Positions 9,644 to 18,156 of a DNA stretch of 64,000 nt are shown in pieces. The first letter of the stretch is position 1; the number at the start of each line of letters is the position of its first letter. The stretch covers positions 1 through 64,000 of the forward strand of contig NZ_JAVQHL010000002.1 of NCBI RefSeq assembly GCF_032670585.1. Reading direction: 5' to 3'. The notes beneath the pieces were generated by a model. It was not told the origin of the DNA. It saw only the letters and a program-made list of their open reading frames with translations, and did no database searches. A program made the translations under genes and the position numbers. The DNA comes from Ostreiculturibacter nitratireducens. GTDB taxonomy: Bacteria; Pseudomonadota; Alphaproteobacteria; Rhodobacterales; Rhodobacteraceae.

Positions 9644-10402
9644 CTACAGCCCGGCCGCGCGCCGGACGAGGTTCGCGCCCGTGATCGCGAGGAGAATCAG
9701 CGTCCAGCGCCGGAATCGCGCCGGGTCGAGCCGGTCATGGAGCCGGAACCCTCCCCAGAGCCCGATCGCCGCCGGGATCGTCACCACCACTGCGAGCGGA
9801 AGCGTGTTCTCGTTCAGAACGCCCGAATAGAGATGCGCACCCGTCAGCGTCACGGCGCCGATCAGGAACACCACTCCCTGCACCCGCACCTGTTCGCGTT
9901 TCTCCGCCCCGATCGAAAGCAGGTAGATGATGAGCGGCGGCCCCCAGATCCCGGAGACGCCGCCATACAGGCCCCCGATCATGCCCATGAACGCCTCGAC
10001 CCGCCCGCGATGCTCGATCCGGATCGCAAGGCTCCGTCCGGAAAGCTGCCAGAGCGCGAAGGCGACGATCGGCACGCCGAGGATCGCCAGCATCACCTTC
10101 TGCGGGATCGCCGTGGCGAACTGCGCGGAGATCATAAGGAACACGACGACCATCACGATGTGGCGCCGGTAGGTGACAGTGCTTTCCCAGGCAGCCCGCC
10201 AGCCTTGCCGGAACGCCTGGGCGATGTTCGTGAAGAGCGTTGGAAGGATCAGGAGCGAGAGTGCGGTCTCTGCGGGAAGAAAGGAAGAGAAGGCCGAGAT
10301 CATGATCATCGGCATCGCGAAGCCGACCGCACCCTTCACGAAACCCGCGAAGAGCGTGATCGCCAGAACGATGGCGAGGGTGGCGGGATCGAGGCCGGAC
10401 AT
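9644..10402 (-). CDS. TauE/SafE family membrane permease
   Basis: A 252-residue, very hydrophobic protein with about eight predicted membrane spans. The opening LAITLFAGFVKGAVGFAMPM and the second-half repeat GGLYGGVSGIWGPPLIIYLL are the paired signatures of the TauE/SafE (DUF81) family, proposed to export sulfite, sulfoacetate or related anions. The substrate cannot be told from sequence, and no sulfur gene is adjacent. It is divergent from mcd and convergent with pckA. Confidence 0.9.
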   Translation of the reverse strand: MSGLDPATLAIVLAITLFAGFVKGAVGFAMPMIMISAFSSFLPAETALSLLILPTLFTNIAQAFRQGWRAAWESTVTYRRHIVMVVVFLMISAQFATAIPQKVMLAILGVPIVAFALWQLSGRSLAIRIEHRGRVEAFMGMIGGLYGGVSGIWGPPLIIYLLSIGAEKREQVRVQGVVFLIGAVTLTGAHLYSGVLNENTLPLAVVVTIPAAIGLWGGFRLHDRLDPARFRRWTLILLAITGANLVRRAAGL

Positions 10403-10573
10403 CCGTCTGCATTCCTTGCGCTTTCCCGTTGGCTATAAAGCTTCCGCTCACCATGCGCAGCCGCAAAACACGCGCGACACTTTCAATCGTTTCGGCAATC
10501 CTCCACGAATTAATATTGCGCTGCACATGCAAAATCCCTATTCCTGCTGCAACCGCAAAAAGGGAGCCGATTC

Positions 10574-12241
10574 ATGGCGCATGACGGAGCCGAAATGCAG
10601 CAGGGCCTTGTTCTTGCCGACCTGACGGAACTGACGGAAGCCGCTCTTTCCCCGGTCGAGGCGCTTCTGGCCGAAGCGACCACCGCCCTGCGAAACGAAG
10701 TCACCGTGGACGGCCGCGTTTCCGGCGCCGCGCTGGAACGTCAGCAGTTCGCCGCGCATGCGCTGTCCTGGCTCGCGACCTATGTCGAAGCGCTACGGCA
10801 ACTCGACGCCTGGGCCGGCCGTCTGCGCGACGCGGGCAAGTTCGGCGAGATGGAAGCGCTGATTCTTCAGATCGGTTTCGGCGAATACCTCGGCCAGATC
10901 CGGGGCGGGATTCCGATGAGCCAGGGCGAGACTGCGCGCTTGCAGGACCTCGGCCTTGCCTGGCCCGATGGCGCGGCAGCGGCAGAGACCCTGATGGCCC
11001 GGGGCAACACGGCCGCCGCCCGCCAGCGGCTCGTGGAACTGATGCGCGATTCGCATGGCGCCGGGACGTTTGGCGCCACGGGGCTCGACGACGAGCTGGA
11101 GATGATCCGCGAACAGTTCCGCCGCTACGCCGACGAGCGCGTGGTGCCGCATGCACATGACTGGCACCTGAAGGACGAACTTATCCCGATGGAGATCATC
11201 CGGGAGCTTGCCGAGCTTGGCGTCTTCGGCCTGACGATCCCGGAGGAATTCGGCGGTCTGGGCCTTTCCAAGGCCTCGATGGTCGTGGTCAGCGAAGAAT
11301 TGAGTCGCGGCTACATCGGCGTGGGCTCTCTCGGCACGCGGTCCGAAATCGCGGCGGAGCTGATCCTCTGCGGCGGGACGCCCGAGCAGAAGGCGAATTG
11401 GCTGCCGAAGCTCGCCTCCGGCGAAATTTTACCCACGGCCGTCTTCACCGAGCCGAACACCGGCTCCGACCTCGGCAGCCTCCGGACGCGCGCGGTGAAG
11501 GACGGCGATGACTGGGTCGTCACCGGCAACAAGACCTGGATCACCCATGCCGCTCGGACGCACGTGATGACGCTTCTCGCGCGGACCGACCCGGAGACGA
11601 CCGACTACCGCGGCCTGTCGATGTTCCTCGCCGAAAAGACTCCGGGGACGGACGAAGACCCCTTCCCGACGCCCGGCATGAGCGGCGGCGAGATCGAGGT
11701 CCTCGGCTACCGGGGCATGAAGGAATACGAGCTTGGCTTCGACGGTTTCCGCGTGAAGGGCGAGAACCTTCTGGGCGGCGTGCCGGGCCAGGGCTTCAAG
11801 CAGCTGATGCAGACCTTCGAATCGGCGCGCATCCAGACCGCCGCCCGCGCGATCGGCGTGGCGCAGTCCGCGCTGGAAGAAGGGCTGCGGTACGCCGAAG
11901 ACCGCAAGCAGTTCGGCAAGTCCCTGATCGCCTTCCCGCGCGTCGCGGGCAAGCTCGCGATGATGGCCGTCGAAATCATGATCGCGCGACAGCTGACCTA
12001 CCATTCGGCCTGGCAGAAGGATCACGACAAGCGCTGCGACCTCGAGGCCGGCATGGCGAAGCTTCTGGGCGCGCGCGTGGCCTGGGCGGCGGCCGACAAC
12101 GCGCTGCAAATCCACGGCGGCAACGGCTTCGCGCTGGAATACAAGATCAGCCGGATCCTTTGCGACGCGCGCATCCTCAACATCTTCGAGGGCGCGGCGG
12201 AGATCCAGGCTCAGGTGATCGCGCGGCGGCTACTCGACTGA
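10574..12241 (+). CDS. mcd: (2S)-methylsuccinyl-CoA dehydrogenase
   Basis: A 555-residue flavoprotein. It has an N-terminal extension of about 150 residues (Ala/Glu/Leu-rich helices, GFGEYLGQIRGGIPMSQGE) followed by a full acyl-CoA dehydrogenase core: TIPEEFGGLGLS, FTEPNTGSDLGSLRTRA, and the C-terminal IHGGNGFALEYKISRI. That extension and overall length separate Mcd from ordinary acyl-CoA dehydrogenases of about 380 residues. It oxidises (2S)-methylsuccinyl-CoA to mesaconyl-CoA in the ethylmalonyl-CoA pathway, used for acetate assimilation in place of isocitrate lyase. Electrons would leave through ETF. An AAGGGAG ribosome site precedes the ATG. Confidence 0.92.
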   Translation: MAHDGAEMQQGLVLADLTELTEAALSPVEALLAEATTALRNEVTVDGRVSGAALERQQFAAHALSWLATYVEALRQLDAWAGRLRDAGKFGEMEALILQIGFGEYLGQIRGGIPMSQGETARLQDLGLAWPDGAAAAETLMARGNTAAARQRLVELMRDSHGAGTFGATGLDDELEMIREQFRRYADERVVPHAHDWHLKDELIPMEIIRELAELGVFGLTIPEEFGGLGLSKASMVVVSEELSRGYIGVGSLGTRSEIAAELILCGGTPEQKANWLPKLASGEILPTAVFTEPNTGSDLGSLRTRAVKDGDDWVVTGNKTWITHAARTHVMTLLARTDPETTDYRGLSMFLAEKTPGTDEDPFPTPGMSGGEIEVLGYRGMKEYELGFDGFRVKGENLLGGVPGQGFKQLMQTFESARIQTAARAIGVAQSALEEGLRYAEDRKQFGKSLIAFPRVAGKLAMMAVEIMIARQLTYHSAWQKDHDKRCDLEAGMAKLLGARVAWAAADNALQIHGGNGFALEYKISRILCDARILNIFEGAAEIQAQVIARRLLD

Positions 12242-12244
12242 GGG

Positions 12245-12271
12245 TCGGGCGCGTGCCAGTTCCGCGCCCGA
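12245..12271. terminator. Stem-loop between convergent mcd and MFS genes
   Basis: A perfect 9-bp stem TCGGGCGCG / CGCGCCCGA with a 9-base loop in the 41-base gap between two convergent genes. There is no T tract on either side, so it may act with Rho or only shape mRNA ends. Confidence 0.45.
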
Positions 12272-12282
12272 AGCCGGAATTG

Positions 12283-13491
12283 CTACGCGGCCATCCGCTG
12301 CCCGCCAAGGCGCGGATGCAGCCGTCCTGCGATACCCCAGGCAAGCAGCAGACCAGCGCCACTTGCGGCGAAGACACCGGCGAGCGGCGCACCAAGAAGC
12401 ACGAGCCATGCCACGCCCGGCGTGATTATCCCCGACACGTCGCGGAAGCTTGAGTAGACAGCCGACATCTCGCTTCGTTCGGAGGGCTTCACCGCCATAA
12501 GGAATGGCAGCCCCCCGCACATGTCGAGAACCACGAGGAAGAAGGACGCCGCGAAAAGCGCGATCACGGCGAAGGGCGGCCAGAGAAGCCCCCCGGTCGA
12601 GACCAGAAACAGCGTGCCGGCGGCAAGGAAGCCCGTGCGGACGGCGTGACGGACCGAATTGCGCTGCATCCAGCGCAGCATGAAGGGCGCCAGCAGAAGG
12701 AACGCGTTCGAGGCCGACAGTGCGAGACCACCGATCTGATCACCCAACCCGGACTCGATGCAGAAGATCGGCAGGTAGACCACGTAGACCCACCAGCCGC
12801 AGGACCGGATCACGGCGAACAGCCAGCCCGCCACGAGCCTCGGCTGGGCGAAGAACCGGCCGAGGTAGGCCAGGGGATTGGGCGCCGGTCGTCTCGCCCG
12901 ACTGATGAGTTTGCCGTTCCCAAGCCGCATCGCCCAGAACGTCGCGCCCTGGCCAACCGCGAAGCCCATCGCGATGAGGAAGGGGAGTGGCTCCCACAGT
13001 TTCAGCAGCCATACCCCCAGGACCGGCCCCACGGCCCAGGAAATCCCGCTGTAGAGGAGCTTCAGCGTCTCGCCCTTCCCGAGTTCCGAGCGCGCGATAT
13101 AGTCCATCACGTAGGCATTGAGCGAGATGAAGATCGTCACCGTCCCGCCGGACATGACGGCAAGGCCGAGAGCGGTCGGAATCGCGCCGCCCATGATCGC
13201 GAGCAGCGGACCGACCAGGTAGAAGCTGATGCCGAGCGTGTACATCCAGCGGCGCGGGATGAGGCGGCCCATCCACGGCACCATGAGGCCGAGCGCGAGC
13301 GCAGCGACGCCGACCCAGAAATACACCCGGCTGACGGCCCCTGCATCGCCGAGCGTGCGATACATCACGAGTGGCCAGACGGAAACGAGCATGGCCCGCA
13401 CCGAGGAGTCGAAGGTCGTAAGGATCGCGAACCCCCTCACGCTCGGCGTCGGGGCATGACGAATCCATTCGGGGATGTAGCGGCTGGCCAT
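12283..13491 (-). CDS. MFS transporter
   Basis: A 402-residue protein with about 12 hydrophobic segments. It has Arg-rich loops such as MGRLIPRRWMYTLG at the position of the MFS A-motif between spans 2 and 3, and a long central cytoplasmic loop (GNGKLISRARRPAPNPL) between the two halves. A C-terminal KPSERSEMSAVYSSFRDVSG loop is typical of sugar or multidrug MFS members, but I cannot name a substrate. It begins with ATG at 13491 and is divergent from the META lipoprotein gene. It shares a stem-loop with mcd at its 3' end. Confidence 0.88.
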   Translation of the reverse strand: MASRYIPEWIRHAPTPSVRGFAILTTFDSSVRAMLVSVWPLVMYRTLGDAGAVSRVYFWVGVAALALGLMVPWMGRLIPRRWMYTLGISFYLVGPLLAIMGGAIPTALGLAVMSGGTVTIFISLNAYVMDYIARSELGKGETLKLLYSGISWAVGPVLGVWLLKLWEPLPFLIAMGFAVGQGATFWAMRLGNGKLISRARRPAPNPLAYLGRFFAQPRLVAGWLFAVIRSCGWWVYVVYLPIFCIESGLGDQIGGLALSASNAFLLLAPFMLRWMQRNSVRHAVRTGFLAAGTLFLVSTGGLLWPPFAVIALFAASFFLVVLDMCGGLPFLMAVKPSERSEMSAVYSSFRDVSGIITPGVAWLVLLGAPLAGVFAASGAGLLLAWGIAGRLHPRLGGQRMAA

Positions 13492-13624
13492 GGGCTCTCC
13501 TTTGATCTCCTATCGCCACTTCTCCCGCGTTCGTCTTGGCCGTTTTCGACACGGACCGGTCGCTGGCGGACGGCGTCGGCGGCGCGGACTTGCCAAGGGC
13601 CACGGACGCGGCCAGGCTGTCCCC

Positions 13625-14017
13625 ATGTTCCGCCGGTTTGCCCTGATCTTTCCCTTCCTGGCCGCCTGCACGTCGGATGCGACGCTCACCTCGCTTGCCG
13701 GGGAAGGATCGGTCTGGCGGCTCACGGAACTCGACGGCGCGGAATTCGCGGCCGAGGCCACGATCGAATTCCCGCAAGAGGGCCGGATCGCGGGTGCGGC
13801 ACCGTGCAACCGCTACACGGCGGCGCAGTCGGCGACCTACCCGGACTTCGCGGCGGGACCGATCGCGGCGACGCGGATGGCCTGCCCCGAACTGGATGCC
13901 GAGACCCGGTTCCTCGACGCCTTGGCCGCGATGCGCACCGTCGAGGTGGACGAGGACGTGCTGACACTTTCAGGCGATGCCGGACGCCGGATGGTCTTCG
14001 TCCGCCTTCAGGACTGA
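13625..14017 (+). CDS. META domain lipoprotein
   Basis: A 130-residue protein. A lipobox (FLAAC) near residue 15 follows a short hydrophobic signal, so the mature protein is a lipoprotein starting at Cys. The rest is one META (HslJ-like) domain: WRLTELDGAEF at the start, GAAPCNRYTA in the centre and GPIAATRMACPELDAETRFL near the end. HslJ-type proteins are linked with heat and novobiocin resistance in E. coli, but the biochemical role is unknown. The ATG at 13625 is chosen because it yields the signal peptide. Its last 10 bases overlap the convergent recO end. Confidence 0.85.
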   Translation: MFRRFALIFPFLAACTSDATLTSLAGEGSVWRLTELDGAEFAAEATIEFPQEGRIAGAAPCNRYTAAQSATYPDFAAGPIAATRMACPELDAETRFLDALAAMRTVEVDEDVLTLSGDAGRRMVFVRLQD

Positions 14018-14730
14018 CGGGCGAGTTGTTCCACGAAACGGCGGCGCGAGTCCGGGAGGGGCTTATCCCCCAGGTCGGCGGCGAGATGGCGTTCCAGGAA
14101 ATGCCCCGTCGTCCTCAGGGCCGCCGCCAGTTCCTCGACCGTAGCCGGCCCCTGGCCGAGAAGGAACTGCGGTAGCGGAAGAAGCCGGTCCGCCCATTCG
14201 CCCGCGCCCTTCCGGCTCACGGCGCGCCCGGATTTCGGGCTGACGTAGACGAGTTCTTCCCGCGCGCCCGTCACGGCGCAGGAGCCGAGGTCAAGCCCGT
14301 AGCCCATGTCTTCGAGGAGCTTCAGTTCCCAGCGCACGTAGCGGAGATGCCAGTCCGGCTCTCCACCGAGCGCATCCAGCAGGCCGATCGTCGAGGCATA
14401 GAGCGACGGGTGCGGCTCGCGTTCCGGGAGGGTGAAGCGGAGAAGCGCACAGACCGAGTTCAGCGCGGAAAGCGCCAGCCTGTCGGCCATCAGCCCCGCG
14501 CGCGACCGGATCGGTTCCACCGTGAACGCGCCGATATGTTCGTCCAGCCGCGCCCGCCAGGTCACGTCGAGCTGCGCGCCGGGCTGCAGGATCGGCGCGA
14601 GCCGGCGCGAGCCGCCACCCCGCACCACGCCCGCGTGCCGGCCATGGGCCGGGGTGAACACTTCGATGATCGCCGCGCTTTCCCCGTGCGCACGCACGGA
14701 GAGAAGCGCGCCTTCATCCCGCCATTCCAT
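14008..14730 (-). CDS. recO: DNA repair protein RecO
   Basis: A 240-residue protein beginning MEWRDEGALLSVRAHGE, the family's OB-fold opening. It continues with TPAHGRHAGVVRGGGSRR, which contacts ssDNA in the family, and an all-helical middle (RYVRWELKLLEDMGYGLDL). RecO loads RecA on gapped DNA with RecR. The zinc-binding cysteines of classic RecO are largely missing: only one Cys remains in LGSCAVTG. The start at 14730 is preferred to an upstream in-frame codon because the family alignment begins there. It is the downstream end of the era/rnc gene block, with a 186-base gap. Confidence 0.92.
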   Translation of the reverse strand: MEWRDEGALLSVRAHGESAAIIEVFTPAHGRHAGVVRGGGSRRLAPILQPGAQLDVTWRARLDEHIGAFTVEPIRSRAGLMADRLALSALNSVCALLRFTLPEREPHPSLYASTIGLLDALGGEPDWHLRYVRWELKLLEDMGYGLDLGSCAVTGAREELVYVSPKSGRAVSRKGAGEWADRLLPLPQFLLGQGPATVEELAAALRTTGHFLERHLAADLGDKPLPDSRRRFVEQLARQS

Positions 14731-14916
14731 ACCGCCTCCCAGAAGGGGACCCCGCTCGAACGGGGCGCCGGGCTCACCTCCCATGGCCTCCCGTGCTTGG
14801 TCGCATTCCGCCGAAGGGGCTCACGGGATGGAGGTAACGACCTCCCGATCCTCCTTACACTCGCACCGGGACACGGGAAACCGCAACGGACGATCGTTGC
14901 CCGGGCAGGCCGCCGG

Positions 14917-15255
14917 TCAGGCGAGGCCGTCTTCGTCGAGAAGCGTCCGCCCGTCGCGGCTCTCGATCTCGATCACCCAGAGGTCGGGATCATTCCGGCG
15001 CTGGCGTTCGATGGCCGCATCCACGTCGCTCTCCGCCCCGTCGGCGAGCGTGACCCATGTGCGCTGACCCGTCATCAGGTCGAAGCTGCGCTGATAGAGC
15101 CGCGCCTGCCCGTCGAGCGTGGCGCATTTCACGAGTACCGCACCTGCCGTCGCGTCGCCCCGCAGCGTCACATAGGCCGGGATGTGCGCCATCTCCAGCC
15201 TCTGAAGATAGGCGCGAACCCAGAAATCGGCCGTGAGCCGTGGCTCAGTCGCCAT
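14917..15255 (-). CDS. DUF1491 family protein
   Basis: A 112-residue cytoplasmic protein starting MATEPRLTADFWVRAYLQRL, which matches the alphaproteobacterial DUF1491 family. It contains GAVLVKCATLDGQARLYQR and a Trp-rich end DPDLWVIEIESRDGR. No function is known. Its start overlaps the era stop by 11 bases, so it is very likely co-expressed with era and rnc. Confidence 0.88.
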   Translation of the reverse strand: MATEPRLTADFWVRAYLQRLEMAHIPAYVTLRGDATAGAVLVKCATLDGQARLYQRSFDLMTGQRTWVTLADGAESDVDAAIERQRRNDPDLWVIEIESRDGRTLLDEDGLA

Positions 15256-16159
15256 CCTTGAACTCGAGCCCCATTTCCGAATAGCGCTCGGCCTCTTCAA
15301 GCCAGCCGGGCCGCACCTTCACCGTCAGGAAGAGGTGCACGGGACGGCCGAGGAACTCGGCCAGTTCGGCCCGCGCCGCCTGCGAGATCGCCTTGATCGT
15401 CTCGCCCTTGTGGCCAAGCACGATGCCCTTGTGGCCATCGCGGGCGACGTAGACGATCTGGTCGATCCGGGTGGAACCGTCCTTGCGGTCCTCCCAGTTC
15501 TCGGTCTCGACCGTCAGCTGATAGGGCAGTTCCTCGTGCAGCCTGAGCGTCAGCTTCTCGCGCGTGATCTCCGCGGCGATCATGCGCATCGGCAGATCGG
15601 CGATCTGGTCTTCCGGGTAGAACCAGGGGCCTTCGGGCAGTTCCGCCGCAAGCCATTCGCGCAGGTCGTCCACGCCGTAGCCCTTTTCGGCGGAGATCAT
15701 GAAGGTTCGGGCGAAGGGATAGGCTCCGTTCAATTCCGCCGAAAGGCCCAGAAGCGCCTCAGCCTTGACCCGGTCGATCTTGTTGATCGCCAGCGCGACG
15801 GTCCGGCCTTCGCCAAGCCGTTCCTTCAAAGCCTCGATGATCGTCTTGACGCCCTCAGTCAGCCCCCGATGCGCCTCGACAAGGAGGACGACGACATCGG
15901 CATCCGCCGCGCCGCCCCAGGCGGCCGCCACCATCGCCCGGTCGAGCCTGCGGCGCGGCCGGAACAGGCCGGGCGTGTCGACGAAGACGATCTGGCTGTC
16001 ACCCTCCATGCAGACGCCCCGGATCCGCGCCCGCGTGGTCTGCACCTTGTGCGTCACGATCGAGACCTTGGCCCCGACCATCCGGTTCAGAAGGGTGGAT
16101 TTCCCGGCGTTCGGTTCGCCGATGAGCGCCACGAAGCCCGCACGCGTGGTTTCAGCCAT
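15245..16159 (-). CDS. era: GTPase Era
   Basis: A 304-residue GTPase. G1 is GEPNAGKSTLLN at residues 11-22, G3 is DTPGLF, and G4 is NKIDRV. The C-terminal KH domain includes VGHKGE-like sequence (IVLGHKGETIKAIS) that binds the 3' end of 16S rRNA during 30S maturation. The start at 16159 (MAETTRAGFVALIG) is used because upstream in-frame sequence is Arg/Ser-rich and runs inside rnc. The eight-base overlap with rnc indicates translational coupling. Confidence 0.96.
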   Translation of the reverse strand: MAETTRAGFVALIGEPNAGKSTLLNRMVGAKVSIVTHKVQTTRARIRGVCMEGDSQIVFVDTPGLFRPRRRLDRAMVAAAWGGAADADVVVLLVEAHRGLTEGVKTIIEALKERLGEGRTVALAINKIDRVKAEALLGLSAELNGAYPFARTFMISAEKGYGVDDLREWLAAELPEGPWFYPEDQIADLPMRMIAAEITREKLTLRLHEELPYQLTVETENWEDRKDGSTRIDQIVYVARDGHKGIVLGHKGETIKAISQAARAELAEFLGRPVHLFLTVKVRPGWLEEAERYSEMGLEFKDGD

Positions 16160-16841
16160 TTCCTGTCTCCATGCGCCGAAGGAGCGCCTTCGCCGCTGTT
16201 TGTTCCGCCTGCCGCTTGGTGCCGGCCCTCGCGACCTCGGCCTCGCCGGTCTTGAGCCGCACCTCGACCGTGAAGACCGGCTGGTGATCCGGCCCCTCAC
16301 GCTTCAGTTCGGTGTAGACCGGCGGTTCGAACCCACGCGCCTGCGCCCATTCCTGAAGCGAGGTCTTGGCGTCCCGTGCGTCCGCCTTCACGGTGCCGAT
16401 CCGGTTGCCCCAGAGCCGCAGAACCAGGGTCCGCGCTGCCTCGAAACCGGCGTCGAGGTAGACCGCCGCGATCACGGCCTCCATCGCGTCGCCGAGGAGC
16501 GCCTCTTTGCGCCGCCCGCCCGACATCATCTCCGACCGGCCGAGTTTCAGGACCGCGCCGAGATCGACCTCGCGCGCAACGTCGGCGCAGGTCTCCTTGC
16601 GGACGAGCGCGTTGAAGCGGGGGGCGAGCTGACCCTCTGTCGCGCCCTTGTCGGCGGCCAGAAGGGCCTCGGCCATGACGAGGCCGAGAACCCGGTCGCC
16701 CAGGAATTCCAGCCGCTGGTTGTCCGGCCGCGTCGGCGTCGCGATCGAGGCATGGGTGACCGCGCGCAGAAGAAGCTCGGGGCGGGAGAACTCGTGCCCG
16801 ATCCGGGCCGCGAAGGCCGCGAGATCCGCCGACAGTTTCAC
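16152..16841 (-). CDS. rnc: Ribonuclease III
   Basis: A 229-residue enzyme that cuts double-stranded RNA, including rRNA precursors. The signature NQRLEFLGDRVLGLVMAE carries the catalytic acidic residues, GDAMEAVIAAVYLDAG holds the second acidic site, and a C-terminal dsRNA-binding domain ends GTKRQAEQTAAKALLRRM. It lies between lepB (four-base overlap) and era (eight-base overlap), the classic lepB-rnc-era order. Confidence 0.96.
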   Translation of the reverse strand: MKLSADLAAFAARIGHEFSRPELLLRAVTHASIATPTRPDNQRLEFLGDRVLGLVMAEALLAADKGATEGQLAPRFNALVRKETCADVAREVDLGAVLKLGRSEMMSGGRRKEALLGDAMEAVIAAVYLDAGFEAARTLVLRLWGNRIGTVKADARDAKTSLQEWAQARGFEPPVYTELKREGPDHQPVFTVEVRLKTGEAEVARAGTKRQAEQTAAKALLRRMETGNG

Positions 16842-17617
16842 TCGATCGCCTTGAAGAAGCGGTCCGACCGCCAGGTCCAGAAGAAGAACAGCGACCGCCC
16901 GGCGGAGGAGAACATGATCCGGTCGGCGCGGCCGATCAGGTATTCGGCCGGGAGCATCCCCACGCCGCCGCCGATGACCGAAACCCGGCTGTCCTGGCTG
17001 TTGTCGCGGTTGTCGCCCATGAAGAAGTAATGCCCTTCCGGCACCGTGAAGATGGGCGTGTCATCGACGCTGGAGGTGCGGATGTTCAGAACGTCATGCG
17101 TGACGCCGTTCGGGAGCGTCTCGCGGAAGCGCTCCTTCTCGCAGACGCCGCCGAGGCCCACGGGATCGTTCGTGCAGTAGGGCGGGCGGCGTTCCGGGCC
17201 CTGCGGTTCCTTGATTTCCTCGAAGAGGCCGGCGGGTTCGAGCTTCACGGGCTCGCCGTTGATCTGCAGAACGCCCGCATTCATCTGGATCGTGTCGCCC
17301 GGAAGGCCGATCAGCCGCTTGATGTAGTCGCTGCCACTCGTCGGGTGGCGGAACACGACGACGTCGCCGCGCTCCGGCTCGGAGGCGAAGATCCGGCCCG
17401 AGATCGGGCAGATCGCGAATGGGCATGAATAACGCGAATAGCCGTAGGCCATCTTGTTGACGAAGAGGAAGTCGCCGATCAGCAGCGTGTCCTTCATCGA
17501 ACCCGACGGGATCCAGAACGGCTGGAAGAACAGTGTCCGGAACACTCCCGCGATCACGAGCGCCCAGAAGATCGTCTTTATCGTCTCGACGATCCCGTCG
17601 CTTTTCTTTGCCGACAT
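16838..17617 (-). CDS. lepB: Signal peptidase I
   Basis: A 259-residue inner-membrane protease that removes signal peptides, such as those of the porins encoded at 52-57 kb. There is one N-terminal span (IFWALVIAGVFRTLFF), then the catalytic Ser in IPSGSMKDTLLIGD and the general-base Lys in DYIKRLIGLPGD, and the box IV motif GHYFFMGDNRDNSQDSR. The length is normal. It overlaps rnc by four bases. Confidence 0.96.
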   Translation of the reverse strand: MSAKKSDGIVETIKTIFWALVIAGVFRTLFFQPFWIPSGSMKDTLLIGDFLFVNKMAYGYSRYSCPFAICPISGRIFASEPERGDVVVFRHPTSGSDYIKRLIGLPGDTIQMNAGVLQINGEPVKLEPAGLFEEIKEPQGPERRPPYCTNDPVGLGGVCEKERFRETLPNGVTHDVLNIRTSSVDDTPIFTVPEGHYFFMGDNRDNSQDSRVSVIGGGVGMLPAEYLIGRADRIMFSSAGRSLFFFWTWRSDRFFKAIE

Positions 17618-17746
17618 CCGACTGCCCCGTTCCTGCCTGCGCGCACGCCCCGCGCTAAATGATCGGTGCCAGTCGGGGAGTCAAGCTGCGCCGCCTTCCT
17701 CCGCCAGTTACATCAATCACATTGCGGCGCGCGGGAGACGCCACCC

Positions 17747-18148
17747 TCAGACCTTTGGCCGCGCCTCGATCACCACGAAGGCCTGCGCCCAGGGGTGGTC
17801 GTCGGTCAGGCTCACGTGAACGATCGCCTCATGGCCCGGGGGCGTCATCGTCGCCAGCCTTTCGGCGGCCCAGCCGGTGAGATGCATAACCGGCTGTCCG
17901 GTTTCGAGGTTCGTCACGCCCATGTCCTTCCAGCCGATGCCCATGCGCAACCCCGTGCCGAGCGCCTTGGAACAGGCCTCTTTCGCGGCCCAGCGCTTGG
18001 CGTAGGTTCCGGCTTCGTCCTTCCGGCGGCGCGCCTTGCGCTGCTCGGCCTCCGTGAAGACGCGGTCGCGGAAACGGTCGCCGAAGCGTTCGAGCGTGCG
18101 CTCGATCCGTTCGATATTCGCGAGATCGGTGCCGATTCCGAGGATCAT
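17747..18148 (-). CDS. acpS: Holo-[acyl-carrier-protein] synthase
   Basis: A 133-residue phosphopantetheinyl transferase that activates acyl carrier protein from CoA. The start MILGIGTDLANIERIE holds the Mg-binding Asp, and FTEAEQRKA and RWAAKEACSKALGTG hold the other active-site residues. It lies eight bases downstream of pdxJ, the common pdxJ-acpS pair. A 129-base gap separates it from lepB. Confidence 0.96.
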   Translation of the reverse strand: MILGIGTDLANIERIERTLERFGDRFRDRVFTEAEQRKARRRKDEAGTYAKRWAAKEACSKALGTGLRMGIGWKDMGVTNLETGQPVMHLTGWAAERLATMTPPGHEAIVHVSLTDDHPWAQAFVVIEARPKV

Positions 18149-18156
18149 GCGGCTTC

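Noticed and set aside
12646..14175. Long plus-strand open frame of about 509 codons
   Set aside because: It lies across the MFS gene, the META gene and recO in other frames; the composition (Arg, His, Pro, Glu) is that of an antisense shadow in high-GC DNA.
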